Of a DNA stretch of 64,000 nt, positions 1-10,582 are shown in pieces. Position numbers and translations under genes: made by a program. Position 1 is the first letter of the stretch, and every line of letters starts with the position of its first letter. The notes under the pieces were generated by a model. It was not told where the DNA came from and made no database searches. It worked only from the letters and a program-made list of their open reading frames with translations. The DNA comes from Hemileia vastatrix (Eukaryota > Basidiomycota > Pucciniomycetes > Pucciniales > Zaghouaniaceae), in contig JASXTE010000011.1 in assembly GCA_030280995.1 (NCBI GenBank), positions 25,962,817-26,026,816 of the forward strand, written 5' to 3'.

Positions 1-727
1 TTCAGTTGAACTAGTTATTTAATTACATAGTTAAAACAATTAATTAATTTTTTCTTAACACTGAATTAAATTTGATTACATACTTTGTTGTGTCAAAAAA
101 ATTTATTTTTTTCACTAAAAAACTCTGAAAACACATTGTAATACCTGTTTTGAATTATTCTTTCCCATAGTTCTTATGTCGCAGGGTGGTTTAGTTACTC
201 ATTATATTAATTAACTGATTTGGGGATTTATGGTGGGAAAATTATTTTCTTAATTGGGAATTAATTATTTTTTCATATTTTTCTCTCAATTACTATGTTA
301 CAATTCTTTTCTTTTATCTTCTTGTTTTATCTTATTACTATTTTGTATATACTCATTTGTAGTGCTTCAGAGGTCCCATTGCCTATAAAAAGGCCTTTGG
401 TAAACCCCTTTTACCGCATCACTTATTTACTCACTATATTTTAAACATTACATTATATTTTATTATTTTTTGTGTGGCGCTTTAGTCCCCTTAAATATTT
501 AATAAAACTATAAAGGTTGTTTTAAGATTTTTAATAGTCAGTTTGTTGATAGTTGAGCAGAGAGAAATAATAAAGTACTTACAAATATAAACACTTAAAT
601 CCTCCTCATTTCTTTTTCTATCCAATTAGTTTCTTCATTTCCCCATCCTCCTTTCTTTCCTTATTCTCTTCTTTTATTTCCTTTTATCTCTTTTTCTTTT
701 CCTTCTACCCTCTTCTTTCCTTCCTTC
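1..727. other. AT-rich flank without recognisable gene
   Basis: No sustained reading frame is present. A TATA-like box followed by a short AAAAGGCCTTT palindrome lies near 382-397. Positions 598-735 form a pyrimidine-rich tract that ends where transposase homology begins. The TATA-like box and flanking AT-rich DNA could belong to a retroelement LTR, but I cannot match it to the LTR in this window. Confidence 0.5.
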
Positions 728-737
728 TAGAAAAACT

Positions 738-1083
738 GGCGACAGAAACCTTCAGCTTGCATTACTTGAGAGGATTCAAGCTGCTATTGTGGAGTTTCCC
801 AAGCAAGTGTTTGAGACTTGAGGGAAATGATGGAAATCATGCAGCGCTTGGTGTATAATATTACCATACCATATCCTATGGTAAGGAGATTTTCCAAACA
901 TCTTACAGCAGCATAATTTCCATTTGAGCCAAAGCGACATAGTGCAACAACAAGTTGAATATCAGGATCACACTGTTTATTTTGGGAATTTTTATGAAAG
1001 ATAAATTGTTTGGAGATGAGTTGATAAATTTTGAAGAAAGAATCAGGAGAAGTTCAAAAAAGTTGATTGAAGTTTAGTTGAGG
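738..1083 (-). pseudogene. Harbinger-type transposase fragment, middle part
   Basis: The minus strand is clearly homologous to the transposase at 50801-52059. It retains the stretch leading to the segment normally carrying GSNGNGAA and the SSQVMQAEGF motif, but with many substitutions and frame breaks. The left edge near 738 is truncated: nothing upstream matches the rest of the transposase. The same gene resumes at 2271 after a 1.2-kb insertion. This belongs to a decayed AB-type element whose end A is at 2857. Confidence 0.75.
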
Positions 1084-2270
1084 CACCACGGGAAATCTAG
1101 GGGTGAACTGCTGGAAATCCCCTCTCCTGAACTTTAGAGTATCCCTTCATTATTGCAGGTTTATGAATTCTTTATAAACATAAGTAAATTAGAGTTAGAT
1201 TTACATTTATTCTCAGATTGGTCCAAAAATGAACCTCAATTTATCTCAAGTTATGCATAAGTTGATCAACTATAACCATAATTTTATCCTTCATTGAGCA
1301 CACATTGAGCCCATATTGATCCAACATAAGTTTTTGAATATCCAGTATTATAATCTATTTAGAGGATGAAAATTATTACTTAACATACCTAAGCATTACT
1401 TGGCATCCAAAAGATAAAACATAAATTTATGAAAGTAAATTTAATTTATAATAATGATATCTTTTACTACATAATTTCAAAAATAGATAAATTTAGAAAT
1501 TTTTTTCATCACAAATATTAATAACTATAGGTATTGAAATAACTAATGTCATTAATATTGTCAAATTTTAAAAGGAATATAGTCATTTCTCACTTCAAAT
1601 CTATTAAGTCTTTGTGAAACTAAATTTTGTATAATTTTTTTTATTTTACCTAAAATATAAGACCTACAGGTTATTGAAAATAAAATCTTCAGTTACTCAA
1701 TTTAAAATAATATTTATATTTAAATTAAAATTAAAATTAAAATAGTCCTCAAAGTGTATAACTTGAAAGGTTGTTATGGAAATTAATGAAGAAATGCTTT
1801 TTGGTAAAATTGTCCAGCACAAGTTGGGCTGAACTTGCGCTGGACACTTTTTCTATATGAAGTTGGTTAGGTGCATCTTTTTTTAAGAGAAGTGAGGTTT
1901 TCCTCATAAAAGTGTCCAGCACAAGTTTGGGAGAGCTTGTGTTTGACACTTTTACCAAAAAACAATTTGATGACATCAAATATCTTCATGTTCTAGCCTA
2001 TTTTTTTAGTATTATTGTATGTTAAGTTTTGTGGCTCAACCATTGCTCAAATTTAGTCCAACTGATGCTTAACTTGAATCCAAAGCTCTGCTCAAGAAGG
2101 CATAAATTGAGGCCCAATTTGAGCCAACTTTTTTTTCAAATTTTTTTGATATAATTTAAAAACAGTTTTCTAAAACTTTCACAAAATTTCCCCAATGTTT
2201 TCCCAACCTCTTCCTGAAAGTTTCAAAGAGAGGGAACTGCTAGCAGTTCACCCCCTGATTTCCTGTGGTG
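1084..2270. mobile_element. MITE-like element with CACCAC inverted ends
   Basis: The ends are inverted repeats over roughly 29 bp. The left begins CACCACGGGAAATC and the right, read inward, begins CACCACAGGAAATC; both continue to GGGGTGAACTGCT. The insertion cleanly splits the transposase remnant: intact copies read straight from the sequence before 1084 to that after 2270. Flanks AGG and AAG could be a mutated 3-bp target duplication, which with a CAC terminus would suit a CACTA-like (CMC) element, but this is tentative. No transposase is encoded. The interior is AT-rich with two hairpins, at 1811-1846 and near 1913-1952. Confidence 0.7.
1811..1952. repeat. Pair of related hairpins inside the MITE
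   Basis: TGTCCAGC at 1811 pairs with GCTGGACA ending at 1846, and a second hairpin of the same sequence type (GTGTCCAGCACAAG facing CTTGTGTTTGACAC) lies near 1913-1952. The two share the core TCCAGCACAAG, so one arose by duplication of the other. Confidence 0.7.
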
Positions 2271-2477
2271 AAGAATGTTGAGAGTGGAGAGAAGATCATA
2301 TCTGGGATCATGATGAAGATTCGTCCCCCTGGGGTTTATGTAACACTTTTTGGAAATAAAAGACATATAGGCTAATGCTTCTTCCAAATCAGAGTCTGTT
2401 TTATAGGAAAGAACTAAAAGTAAAGCAATAGAATTCATAGTTGAGTGAAACAGCTGCCTAGTAGAGAGGTGTTTCAT
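2271..2477 (-). pseudogene. Harbinger-type transposase fragment, N-terminus
   Basis: Reading from ATG at 2477 on the minus strand the protein starts MKHLSTRQLFHST and continues through an acidic DSDLEEALAY stretch to ILH, at which point the MITE interrupts it. This matches the N-terminus of the copies at 3801 (+) and 52059 (-). The remainder of the gene lies at 738-1083. Confidence 0.75.
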
Positions 2478-2639
2478 AGTCATTGGTGTAAGGCTTATGT
2501 GATGAGTGAAGTGTGAATTCACTTCCAAATGTGCAGTTGGGTTGTGTAGATAGAAAAAAACTTTAAGTTTTTGCCACCACAATTAAGTAGCATAGAGTGA
2601 GGAAAGACTTAAGGATGGCATCAGCAATTATGAGTCATG

Positions 2640-2857
2640 CCACTTTATTAAAAATCTATCATGGATGTGATGAATTTGGGATCAGGAATTAGGAATGGAA
2701 ATAGGGGTATAAGAGGTGAGATAATGAATTATCATGCATTCCTTATCCGCTAGCCCTGGGGCTAGTGGATAGGAATATTTCACAATCAACAATGTCTGAT
2801 CCTGCAAAAAAAAATTCCTGATCCCTAATTGTTGATCCCTCAACTTTTATACCCCCT
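2640..2857. repeat. End A of the decayed AB-type element
   Basis: The sequence carries the AB end-A block in inverted orientation, including the CTAGCCC palindrome near 2742-2776 and a terminal CCCCCT at 2852-2857. The next bases are AAT rather than the ATT seen beside better-preserved ends, so the target duplication is mutated or the insertion older. Confidence 0.75.
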
Positions 2858-3420
2858 AATGATGTGATTTATTTTCTATATGATAGATTAAGAAACTTAC
2901 TAAAAATTTATTTTATATAACCATAATATATAGAAAAGGTTTCAGATTTTCTGTTTCAATTCAAAATATTTGAAAAGAAAAACAAACTGTTTTAAGTACA
3001 AATTATATAGATCCCTCAGGACATCACTATGATTTTTTTGGATTTATATGTGTAAATTAAAGTGAAGCCTCATAGGATAAACTAGGTATTTCCTTAAAAA
3101 ATCAAAAAAATATCTTTTTCATCAATATATATTTTAACTAAAATTAAAATTTTAAGCTTAATTTTCTTGTTTAAATCTGTACTGAAGTGTTGAAATATTC
3201 CCTATTGAAATTTATTTTTTAAAACATACTGAATCTAGTATTGCTTATTGATTAGGTTAATTACAAGAAGATTGATAAAGTCTTGTGTTTAAATGAAATA
3301 TGAAATGGATTTTAATTCATCAACTTAGAAACTGCTTAGAAAAATAATATTATTATTACCAATCAGTTTTATTATCATATTCCTAGTTAATCATTGATAA
3401 GTCCTTGTCCCATATATATT
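2858..3420. other. AT-rich spacer between two end-A termini
   Basis: About 560 bp of AT-rich sequence lies between a left-pointing end A and the right-pointing end A at 3421. No gene, RNA or repeat unit was recognised. The last three bases, ATT, match those after 19116. Confidence 0.5.
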
Positions 3421-3502
3421 AGGGGGTATCAATGTTCAGGGATCCGCAATTAGGGATCAGGAATTTTTTTTCCCGGGATCAGACATTATTAATTGTGGAA
3501 GA

Positions 3503-3538
3503 TTCTTATCCACTAGCCCCAGGGCTAGTGGATAAGAA
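3503..3538. promoter_or_regulatory. Subterminal 36-bp perfect palindrome of end A
   Basis: TTCTTATCCACTAGCCC is followed by CA and its exact complement. The same palindrome recurs at matching distance from end A at about 2742, 33640 and 52330, with a decayed version near 26030. Its conservation beside the transposase-side terminus suggests a transposase or Myb-protein binding site, which is inference. Confidence 0.65.
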
Positions 3539-3800
3539 ATCCACGATAATGCATTATCCTGCCTCTTATACCCCAATTTCCATTCCTAATTCCTGATCCC
3601 AAACTCATCTCATCCATGATGGATTTTTACTAAAGTCACATGACTTATAATTGCTGATGCCATCCTTAAGTATTTCCTCACTCTATGCTACTTAATTTTG
3701 GTGGCGAACACTTAAGTTTTTTTTCCATCTACACACCCCAACTGCACATTTGGCGGTGAATTCCCACTTCCCTCATCACATAACCCTTCCACCGGCAACA

Positions 3801-4433
3801 ATGAAACACCTCTCTACTAGGAAGCTACTTCACTCAACAATGAATGCTATTACTTTTCTTTTAGTACTTTACTATAAATCTGACTCTGATTTGGAAGATG
3901 CTTTAGCTTATATGTGTTTTCTTTCCAAAAAGCGTTACATCATCACCAGGGGGCCAAATCTTTATCATGATCCCCGATATGATCTGGCCTCCATTCTCAA
4001 CATTCCTCATTTAAACTTCACACAACTTTTTAGAACTTCTCCCGATTCTTTCTTCAAACTTTATCAACTCATCTCCGATCATCCTATCTTCCATAACAAT
4101 TCTCATAACAAACAGCGTAATCCTGCCATCCAACTTGCTGTTGCTCTATGTTGCTTTGGCTCAAATGGAAATGGTGCTGCCATAAGACGTTTGGATAATC
4201 TCTTTAACATAGGATATGGTACCGTGATATTATACACCAAGCGCTGTATGATTGCTATCCTTTCCCTCAAGTCTCAAACTCTTGCTTGGCCAACTCCAGA
4301 AGAGCGACTTGAATCCTCTCAAGTAATGCAAGCTGAAGGTTTCCCTGGCTGTGTAGGTTTTGTTGATGGCACAACCATCCCTTTGAGTCAAAAGCCTGCA
4401 ATTACTCTCCAACATTTCTCTTCACCCTTTTAA
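3801..4433 (+). pseudogene. Harbinger transposase, internally deleted
   Basis: An open frame of 210 codons begins at ATG 3801 (MKHLSTRKLL). It keeps the N-terminal region and the first catalytic aspartate (GFVDGTT), then jumps after SQKPA directly to the last residues of the normal protein (ITLQHFSSPF). The segment carrying the second aspartate and the glutamate is therefore missing, about 630 bp relative to 50801-52059, and the product cannot be catalytic. It might still bind partners or DNA, but the likely helix-turn-helix part is unproven. Confidence 0.8.
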
Positions 4434-4719
4434 TTTTTTATTTTTATGTTTTCATACTTTCCAAATGTCCTCTTTGTGTACTTTAATCACTTGGTTTTGT
4501 ATTTTGGTTTGTTGCATATTCATTTTTTTTTTTGAATTTACGGTGAATATCTTTTTTTTGGATGGCTCATTGGTTTTCATTCACCAGCTCAACATGAAAT
4601 TGCATATTTTCTGAAATTGCATATTTTGTCAGTGATTTTTTTTTTCATTCATCCCTCATATCCTTTTCCTATTCTCCTCCAACATCCCTCAAACAATTTG
4701 GTTTCATTCATTTTGTCAC

Positions 4720-5014
4720 CTCATCTCTCCAGGTAAGTCATTTTATTCTTTTTTTTTGATTTTTTGATTACTAATTATAATTTTTTTTGTTTTTTTCTGT
4801 TTATTTTATTTTTTTTATCTAAATTTTTTTTGTAAGTGGTTATTTTGGATTTCAATGGTATAATTAACCTTTTTTTTCTCTCCCTCTTTACTTTATTTTT
4901 TAGCTCCATCACCCTACTCTTCATCCCTCCTTGGCATTGTCATTATCCCCCCTTTCCCTTATTTCACTTTTTTTTGGCTCCATTTCATTGAAACACATAC
5001 ATTGCACATTCTTT
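4720..5014 (+). other. Likely 5' UTR exons of the Tet-like gene
   Basis: A splice donor CCAG|GTAAGTC occurs at 4733, followed by a T-rich intron and an acceptor TTTTTAG near 4903. The second exon runs to the donor at 5100. The same arrangement is conserved in all AB and C copies, which supports a real spliced leader for the downstream Tet-like gene. Confidence 0.45.
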
Positions 5015-6183
5015 ATGCATTTCACTTACTCCATATTCAATTTCCCCACAATTCCAACATCAATCTTTCTCACTCTATTTTTCCTACTTTTCAATCAAGG
5101 TAAGTTTCATCTCCTTTTTTTCATGCCTATATGATATCTCATTCCTTTTATGAAAACTTCATACTTAAATATATGTATGACTCTTATCTGGATAACAGTG
5201 AACTTATAAAACTCCTTTTGATCTCATCTTCATTACCACTTTTCAAGTTTTTGTAAAATTTTGAAAATCAGACTCGGAATTAGGGTTAGGTTTATTCAAA
5301 TCTAATGTTCTTTTTACTGAAGATTCTCCTGAAGGCTACCTTTCATTTCCTGCAAACAGATTTGAATTTGATTCAGTGGTTGCTGAGATATTGACCATTA
5401 AAGTTGAGCCTTTTTTTTCCCAATTTAAATTTTTATTTCATTTTTTATGTAACAAATTAGGGTTAGGTTTATTTAAATTGCATGTCCTTTAACTGAAGAT
5501 TCTACTAAAGTATATCTTTCATTTTCCACAAACAGGTTTGAATTAGGTTCAGTGATTGCTGAAATTTTGACCTTTGAAGTTGAGCCTTTTTTCCAAATTG
5601 CACTTGTCTTATTTCACATTTTTATATTGCATATTTAGAGGATAAGGATTCTGAAACTCTTATATGATTATTATCTAGGTATTTCAATTATATAGGCATA
5701 TATTCGTTGGTCAAGAATATCACTAAAGTTCAAAAAGATGAAGATTTTCGCTTATGGGACACTCTACCTTCCTTTGACTCTTTTCTTGCTTTTCAACGCA
5801 ACAAGCTCTGTAATAAAGCATTTGAAAAAAATCATGAACTTGCAACCAAAGTTGGAATACTGAATTGGTGTGACTCCGAATTGGAAGATATCAGCCACGA
5901 ATATCTTTTATTTTCTAATGTTATTATCACTCATTCTGGATTCCACAATAGGATTCATATCAATAGGAATGATGCCAATTTTCTTACTTTTGGAATATTC
6001 TCATATATCAATCTGATAACTGGCCACCCAATACCATCTCCAGCTAAAATCAAAGGACATGGTTTATACTTTCCAGACCACCGGTGCATCATTGATTTTG
6101 TTTTGGGAAATGGTATCATTGAAACTATTTGGAATTCTTTTAAGGATAATCATCAAACGACCAAAGCTCCTCCTGGTTTTTAA
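5015..6183 (+). pseudogene. Tet/JBP-like 2OG-Fe(II) oxygenase, truncated by nonsense
   Basis: The proposed model joins a short exon 5015-5099 (MHFTYSIFNF, hydrophobic, phase 1) to 5696-6183 through a GT-AG intron, giving GIYSLVKN at the junction. The second exon has the oxygenase core: WCDSE, HSGF, then H-I-N where family members have H-x-D, GHGLYFPDHRCIIDF, and distal H in NHQTTKAPPG. The frame stops at TAA 6181-6183, before the FGCSFQIS strand present in 48908-49536. The family oxidises 5-methylpyrimidines in other organisms. Here both the D-to-N change and the stop argue against activity. Confidence 0.7.
5278..5635 (+). repeat. Two tandem 178-bp units with TTAGGGTTAGG start
   Basis: Each unit starts AATTAGGGTTAGG and continues through TGAAGATTCT, TTTGAATT, GTTCAGTG, GCTGA and TTGAGCCTTTTTT. 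They occupy the intron before the Tet-like exon. Copies occur at about 37470-37830 and 49600-49960 (inverted) and as three units at 27460-28100. Confidence 0.75.
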
Positions 6184-6594
6184 ACCTGTCAAGATTTCAC
6201 TCATTTTGGTTGCTCATTTTAAATCAGTAATAAGTTGATACAAAGAATCAATAAGGTAAAGAAAGAAGGTAAAGTTATTTGATTTAAAAAAACTTTATCT
6301 AGATCCAAAAAGTATGGGGATTAGAGTTGTCATTGAAAATTTTATATTTTTTCATAAATTTTTAATGTTCACCTCTTATCTGACATTTTTATCCTCAATA
6401 TTTGATAACCACATCTTGGACAACTTTCTGGATATCCCAGCCTTCTACCTTGCTGCGCACTTCCATTCTCATCCCATCCTGTTCATTCTATCCGCTCAGA
6501 ATTTCTCTCCATTTCATCTATTTGATTCTTCTCCTTTTCATCTCGCTATCTCATCTGCTTGTTTCTGCTCCTTTTCATCTTCATTTATAATAAC

Positions 6595-7994
6595 ATGCCT
6601 CGTCATCCTAGATCTTCTCAAAGGCAGCCATCACCCAGTTGTTCTTCTATTCCCACTACTTCCTCTTTCCCCCGCTTAGCCGAGAAATCAAAGACTGTCC
6701 AATTAAAAAATTATGACCATCTCATTCTTATCAACTGGCTGAAAACCAAATCTAACTATGATTCTTGTTTTGGTACTGAGTATGCCACTAAAGTAGGATG
6801 GCCCCCCGCATCAAAAGTTAATGTCTATCTTCTAATGGCAAATGAATTACGGAATAAGACCAAGGGAGGTATTGATCTTTTGCCTAAACCAATGTCTGAA
6901 CGATTCAAGCATTACCAAGCAAAATACAAGAAGGAAAAGGCTCTTTCATCTACCAGTGGTTTTGGGGTTACCAACAACAATATAACTAAGGGCATAAAAT
7001 CCATAGACAATAAACTTGAAACTTTATGTCCTTAATTTAAAGAGATGGATGCAATTTTTGGAGAGTAAGCCGATGTTAATCCTGTAAACATGTTGGATGG
7101 TGAAGATCCTATCCCCCAACATGATGTCTAAGCAAATATTTTTCATCCTCTTCCTCCACTCAAGCCTCCCCTCTTCTGAATTCTACAAATCTAGATAGCT
7201 TTGCTATTGATCCTATTGGCAATTTATCCCAACCCAATCTAACTCAGGTCTGTTTTTTTTCTTTTATCTTATCAATACTTTTTTTTATTTACTTAGATTT
7301 TCTTATTTCTTAAAAGGCTGGTGAAAAAGCCCAGGACCCACAATCAACTGAATCTGAAGCTAGCAACAATGATGAGGAGGAAAGTGCTACATTGAACAAA
7401 AAGCGAAGGGCTTCAAGTAGTCTAAATTTCCACTCCCAAAGAAGACGAAAAAGTAATACTTCATCACAAACACCTTTTTCTTTGATGGAACAGTTTTTAG
7501 AGAAACATGATGATGGTAAGTGATATCATACCTCTTATTACTTTACTCTGCTTTTCTTCTACTTTATGTTAATTTTTATTCTCACTCTAGAACAAGTGGA
7601 AATTGCTAAAGAGACTCTAAGCTTTAAAAAGAAGAAATACGAGCTCTCTTTAAGGAGGGATGACAGAGTACAAGATTTGGAAGAGAGGAAGTATGAGCTC
7701 TCCTTACGGAAGGATGATCGGATCCAAGATTTGGAGGAGAAGAAGTTTGAGCTCTCTTTACAGAAGGATGGTAGGGCCCAAGATTTGGAGGAGAAGAAGT
7801 TTGAGTTAACTCTTAGTATTGAAAAATCCAAAAATAAGGAAAAAACACTCGAGCATCAAAACTTAATGGAACAGATGAAGTATAAGCATGATCTCCAAGA
7901 AAGTTCTAAAAAGAAAGATTTCTTGATCAAATGCATTAAAGCAAACAAATCTGTTGAAGAAATAGAACGTTTAATGAAATTTTTTGTTGACTAG
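6595..7994 (+). pseudogene. Myb/SANT plus coiled-coil protein, inactivated copy
   Basis: Three exons are recognisable: 6595-7247, 7317-7515 and 7591-7994, with GT-AG introns matching those of the 17743-18765 copy. The start is MPRHPRSSQRQ. The first exon stops at TAA after DNKLETLCP and has further stops at GE*AD and DV*AN. The third exon is an open coiled coil with 18-residue repeats of the type KYELSLRKDDRIQDLEE (three clear units here) and ends in KANKSVEEIERLMKFFVD. The gene partners the transposase in PIF/Harbinger elements, where a Myb-like protein aids nuclear import and end binding. Confidence 0.75.
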
Positions 7995-8129
7995 TTTCTT
8001 TTATTTCTTTCACACTTCATGTGTTCATATTTATTTGTACATAAATTTTACAATTATTTTCTGTATTTCTTGAAATATCGTATTTTAATGTTAAATATTC
8101 TTTTTTTAAATAAAATTTTCAAGTCTCCT

Positions 8130-8540
8130 TTGAAAATTTGACAATCCCCCACCCCTGGATTTTTTTGAAGTAAGGGGTGGGTATCACAAAAATTCTTTCA
8201 TGTCATGAATCTTGAAAGTTTTATATGAAAATTTGGCTTTACTACCCCCTGCATTTTACCGGTATCCTAAAAATTCTTACATGTCAAGAATTTCACAAGT
8301 CTTATAAAAATTTTTGGCACAACCCCCCATGGATTTTATTGAAGTAAGGGACGGGTATCACAAAAATATTTACAAGTCAAAAAAATTCTATATCTGTTTT
8401 AAAAAATTGGCAATACTCTCCCCTGCATTTTATTGAAGCAAGGGGTGGATATCACCAAAATTTTTCTAAGTCACCAATTTCACATGTCAGATTTGAAAAT
8501 TTGGCAATACCCCCCCCCTGCATTTTTTTGAAGTAAGTGG
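8130..8540. repeat. Tandem ~95-bp repeats between convergent genes
   Basis: About five diverged units follow one another, each with AAAATTTGGCAATAC, a C-run, TGCATTTTATTGAAG, AAGGGGTGG, and ATCACAAAAATT followed by AAGTCA. The array sits between the 3' ends of the Myb gene and the inverted Tet-like gene. The same array is at 48185-48605, part of it at 36290-36470, and a short version at 44290-44460. Confidence 0.75.
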
Positions 8541-8818
8541 TGGAATTCATCTAAATTTAATATAATTACATAAATTATTAAATAAATATCTAATATATAT
8601 CAATTTCCCTAGTTTAAAGTAATGACAATCCCTCAAGCCAAAATGCAGACCAAGTCGAGAAACATAAGTTTGGGACTTTCTACAGGTATAGGAAAAAGGA
8701 ACCCCATGAAACAAATAAATGTTATCATGATTACCTGTTATACAACACAAGGTCAATGGCTCATCACATTATTTGAGAAAATTGATATATAAAAATATTT
8801 ATTAAAAATTTATGAAAA

Positions 8819-9002
8819 AATATAAAATTTTCGATGACAACACTAATCCCCATACTTTTTGGATCTAGATAAAGTTTTTTTAAATCGAATAACTTTACCT
8901 TCTTTCTTTACCTTATTGATTCTTTGTATCAACTTATTGCTGATTTGAAATGAGCAACCGAAATGAGTGAAATCTTGACAGGTTTAAAAACCAGGAGGAG
9001 CT
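8819..9002 (-). pseudogene. Inverted duplicate of the Tet-like gene tail
   Basis: This stretch is the reverse complement of 6165-6350, including the rare TTTTTAAACC nonsense change that other copies lack. It therefore derives from the same element copy and not from an independent insertion. It ends abruptly at 9002, where a coiled-coil fragment of opposite orientation begins. Confidence 0.7.
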
Positions 9003-9296
9003 TTGGAAGAGAGGAAGTATGAGCTCTCCTTACAGAAGGATGATCGGATCCAAGATTTGGAGGAGAAGAAGTTTGAGCTCTCTTTACAGAAGGATGGTAG
9101 GGCCCAAGATTTGGAGGAGAAGAAGTTTGAGTTAACTCTTAGTATTGAAAAATCCAAAAATAAGGAAAAAACACTCGAGCATCAAAACTTAATGGAACAG
9201 ATGAAGTATAAGCATGATCTCCAAGAAAGTTCTAAAAAGAAAGATTTCTTGATTGAATGCATTAAAGCAAACAAATCTGTTGAAGAAATAGAACGT
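9003..9296 (+). pseudogene. Coiled-coil fragment of the Myb gene
   Basis: The frame encodes part of exon 3 of the Myb gene, from ERKYELSLQKD through SKKKDFLIECIKANKSVEEIER. It begins within the exon at a junction with the Tet tail and ends where LTR sequence starts at 9297. It lies on the plus strand, whereas the exon 3 remnant at the other side of the Ty3 element (17743-17771) is on the minus strand, so this is not a simple interrupted exon. Confidence 0.7.
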
Positions 9297-10071
9297 GTGG
9301 ACTCACAAAGCCTACAGAAGCATAGACACCTATATCAGGCGTATACACCCAGTTTGGACAACTAAAATTACTTCCTTGGATGGTTATTCACGGATTTATG
9401 GGTTGGAAAGATGTTTTTGGGTTAATGTGGATGCTTGGGGATGTTATTGGGGGCTTGGACATTTTATTTGTTTCCTTTATATGCTTTTAGTTTCATTAAA
9501 TCTCTTTTTGATCATTTATTTTACCTGTTTCTTTATGGTATCCGCTTTTATCTGGGTTTTCTATTTATGGTATGACTCTGTGTTATTATTAATAGTGATG
9601 GAGAGTCCTTACTGGAGGTCTGGGTGTTGAAACTGCTTGAAGTGGACGCCATGGGGAGGTGATGGGCCCTCACAGTGCTGTAATTGCCGGGGATAGCAGT
9701 GACATCATCTGGATTGAAGGTCTGTGCACTCCAGTGGATTTGGGTATAAGTAAGGAGGGATTTTCACGGTTTATTATCATCATTCAATTACTACACTTCA
9801 AACAAACACTACAATACAATTATTAGTATTCAGAAATATATTATAAAGCCCTTATAAATTGATATTATCTTTATAAAAGCTATAACTATATTTTATTCTT
9901 CTATTTTCCACCACTAGCACGCATTTAAATCCAAGTATTGTGAGTTTTATTTGAGTATAACTATTTTATTAGTCTTTCCCTGAGGTTTAATCACTAAATC
10001 ATTTATTAATAAGTAGTAGGACCATAAAATAACACTATTATATCATACTTATATACTAGACTATACTGACA
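9297..10071 (+). repeat. 5' LTR, truncated at its left end
   Basis: It is nearly identical to 16969-17741 and ends ATACTGACA. The first ~400 bp found in the 3' LTR (16568-16968) are absent, so the U3 promoter portion is largely lost at this end. Confidence 0.8.
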
Positions 10072-10090
10072 ATTGGGGGTCTTTCCTTAT
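10072..10090 (+). other. Candidate primer binding site
   Basis: Directly after the LTR CA terminus the sequence reads ATTGGGGGTCTTTCC. A TGG start two bases after an LTR is usual for tRNA-primed elements. The tRNA cannot be named from this alone. Confidence 0.4.
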
Positions 10091-10582
10091 ATTTTACTTA
10101 TTATTTAGTATAAGCCTTGGGACGTGATTTTTACCTTAGTACAACTCAAAATTAACCAAATATTTGGGTCTGCTGCATATTAGTGGGTCATCATAACTCA
10201 TTGATTGCGGAAAAGAACCCTTATGAGAATTGTACTAATTTTTTATCATAAAAATTAGATATTTACAGTAGTAACTGTACCCAATATAAACCCAATTTCA
10301 CTTGGTATTTGGACACCAATATAACACCCAATAAAATTGGTATTTGGCTAAAGCTTGGTAAGCTAATTATTCACCCTTATAGAGGTCTAGTTAAACTTAT
10401 TATTATATTTTTAACAGATTTTTTCGAATTTCTCTTATATTTTATTTAAATAAATAAAGATATAAATTCAGGGTAAGCTCCATTGCTTTTTTATTAGTAA
10501 TATAATTGCTAATATTATTTGTCTACTAATTCCACAGAGTTTTTTCCTTTTGTAGACGTAAAATATTGTTATTCTGAACAAT

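Noticed and set aside
5278..5470. Interstitial telomere or chromosome end
   Set aside because: Only 11 bp of TTAGGG-type sequence per unit, embedded in a 178-bp transposon repeat found several times.
6314..6679. Hydrophobic small ORFs before the Myb gene (also at 18654, 29475 and 46474)
   Set aside because: They overlap the Myb 5' UTR and start in other frames, and decay alongside it; no family features.
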